This document shows, piece after piece, positions 6,691-7,572 of a stretch of DNA of 7,572 bases. Each line of letters begins with the position of its first letter. Position 1 is the stretch's first letter. The notes under the pieces were generated by a model. It was not told where the DNA came from. It was given only the letters and a program-made list of their open reading frames with translations, and searched no databases. Source of the stretch: an uncultured Clostridia bacterium (lineage in GTDB: Bacteria > Bacillota > Clostridia > TANB77 > CAG-508). The stretch is taken from the NCBI GenBank assembly GCA_948946035.1, contig CARBKU010000056.1:1-7572 (forward strand), given 5' to 3'. Made by a program: the position numbers and the translations under genes.

Positions 6691-7572
6691 TTACATTGCT
6701 CTTTGTTTGTCAGACTCCACAGAATATATATCATCTTTTCCATATTCTTCTGGTTTTAATCCTAATCTTGTCTTCATATATCCAATTAGACTAATAGAAA
6801 TAATTATCATAAAAATACCAACTAAAATCATAGCATTAGCTGTTGTAGTAATTCCTAGTAAATATGAGCCTACAAAACCAATAATTGCTCTTATTAGATT
6901 TTTTACCATTGCATTTGCAGCATAAATTTGAGATAAAATCTCTTCATTCGAAAAATTTCCTAAATATCTAGTTGAAAGAACAAGGCTCATCCCTTTATCT
7001 AAATTTATAATAACACAACATACTGTAACAACTGCTAATGAAATCATATATGAAGCATTTAATACTACTGTAAGTCCTGCAACTATTATTGACATTGTTA
7101 ACGTCACTAATATTATTGATAAAGATTTATTTTTAAATCTTTTATTAAATGCAAGTTGTCCTTTTGAACCTAACGAAGATGCTACTTCTATAATTGCTGC
7201 AATAGCAGTAATTATTTGAGTAGGAGTACCTATATCAACTAAAATACTACTTCTATAAGTGCTAATTAAACAAATAACTCCCCATGAAACTCCTGAAAAT
7301 ATAAATAAACTTCTTAATCTTTGTGATATTATAATAAATTTCATTGCATCTTTTAATTCTTTAAAATAATTATGCTGTATTTTAGTTATTTTATTAGATT
7401 CATCTGTTTTTATCTTTTCAATATCTTTAAAACCACAAGACATTATTGTAGCTATTATTACAGCCATTAGAGAAATTATAACTGGTATATATGGATTTAT
7501 TACATATAAAAAGCCAGATAATATTGATGATATTGAATTTATAAAAAAATAGTTTCTATATCCTTTTCCTTC
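6691..7572 (-). CDS. MFS transporter, C-terminal part (5' end outside window)
   Basis: The reading frame is open to the right edge (first visible residues EGKGYRNYFF), so the Met at 7467 is an internal residue and not the start. The 293 visible residues hold about eight hydrophobic segments. Two lie before a charged cytoplasmic-type loop (KDIEKIKTDESNKITKIQ), which matches the long loop between helices 6 and 7 of the 12-helix major facilitator fold; about six follow it. The C-terminus is short and charged (KPEEYGKDDIYSVESDK). Helices 1-4, where the family motif A lies, are missing, so the substrate and direction of transport cannot be judged; drug or metabolite export is only one possibility. 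The stop codon is TAA at 6691, and the PBP gene starts 35 nt later on the same strand, so the gene is probably in the same operon. Confidence 0.85.
   Translation of the reverse strand, partial: EGKGYRNYFFINSISSILSGFLYVINPYIPVIISLMAVIIATIMSCGFKDIEKIKTDESNKITKIQHNYFKELKDAMKFIIISQRLRSLFIFSGVSWGVICLISTYRSSILVDIGTPTQIITAIAAIIEVASSLGSKGQLAFNKRFKNKSLSIILVTLTMSIIVAGLTVVLNASYMISLAVVTVCCVIINLDKGMSLVLSTRYLGNFSNEEILSQIYAANAMVKNLIRAIIGFVGSYLLGITTTANAMILVGIFMIIISISLIGYMKTRLGLKPEEYGKDDIYSVESDKQRAM

Noticed and set aside
7441..7467. Start of the MFS gene at the Met at 7467
   Set aside because: The frame is open to the window edge and codes for a further hydrophobic helix upstream; no ribosome site precedes 7467, so the gene is partial.

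Overview
The window is very AT-rich, and all five genes lie on the minus strand, so transcription runs from high to low coordinates. The standard genetic code fits: TGG is used for Trp and there are no internal TGA codons. GGAGG-type ribosome sites precede three of the four starts inside the window. The protein types, a PBP2a/PbpC-like transpeptidase and an ATPase-permease fusion ABC protein, suggest a low-GC Bacillota, probably a gut-type Clostridia. This placement is inferred from composition and family resemblance only.

Upstream block (7572 down to 4042), in transcription order: the C-terminal two-thirds or so of an MFS transporter (start outside the window), a full-length class B penicillin-binding protein with MecA-like architecture and intact STFK / SDN / KTG motifs, and a Nudix hydrolase of the GGHADG type. 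The gaps are 35 and 7 nt, so the three probably form one operon whose promoter lies beyond the right edge.

Boundary (4041 down to 3648): about 390 bp without a gene, most of it a roughly 290-300 bp foldback element. It has 37-bp perfect terminal inverted arms, a second 26-bp perfect pair inside them, and a central hairpin (21 of 22 paired). Each terminal arm also contains a small hairpin, and the distal one has the form of an intrinsic terminator. A good sigma-A promoter (TAGACT, 17 nt, TATAAT) follows and starts the next unit.

Downstream block (3647 down to 1): an unrecognised 684-residue cytoplasmic protein, coiled-coil-like at the N-terminus, then a long Asp/Glu/Asn/Tyr low-complexity tract, then a basic tail. 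It is followed after 17 nt by a MacB-like ABC protein with the ATPase domain fused to an FtsX-type permease; the 3' end of this gene is off the left edge. The two are probably co-transcribed.

The points most worth a second look are the foldback element, which begins exactly at the Nudix stop codon, and the pairing of the acidic coiled-coil protein with the ABC permease. I found no CRISPR array, rRNA, tRNA or recognisable transposase.
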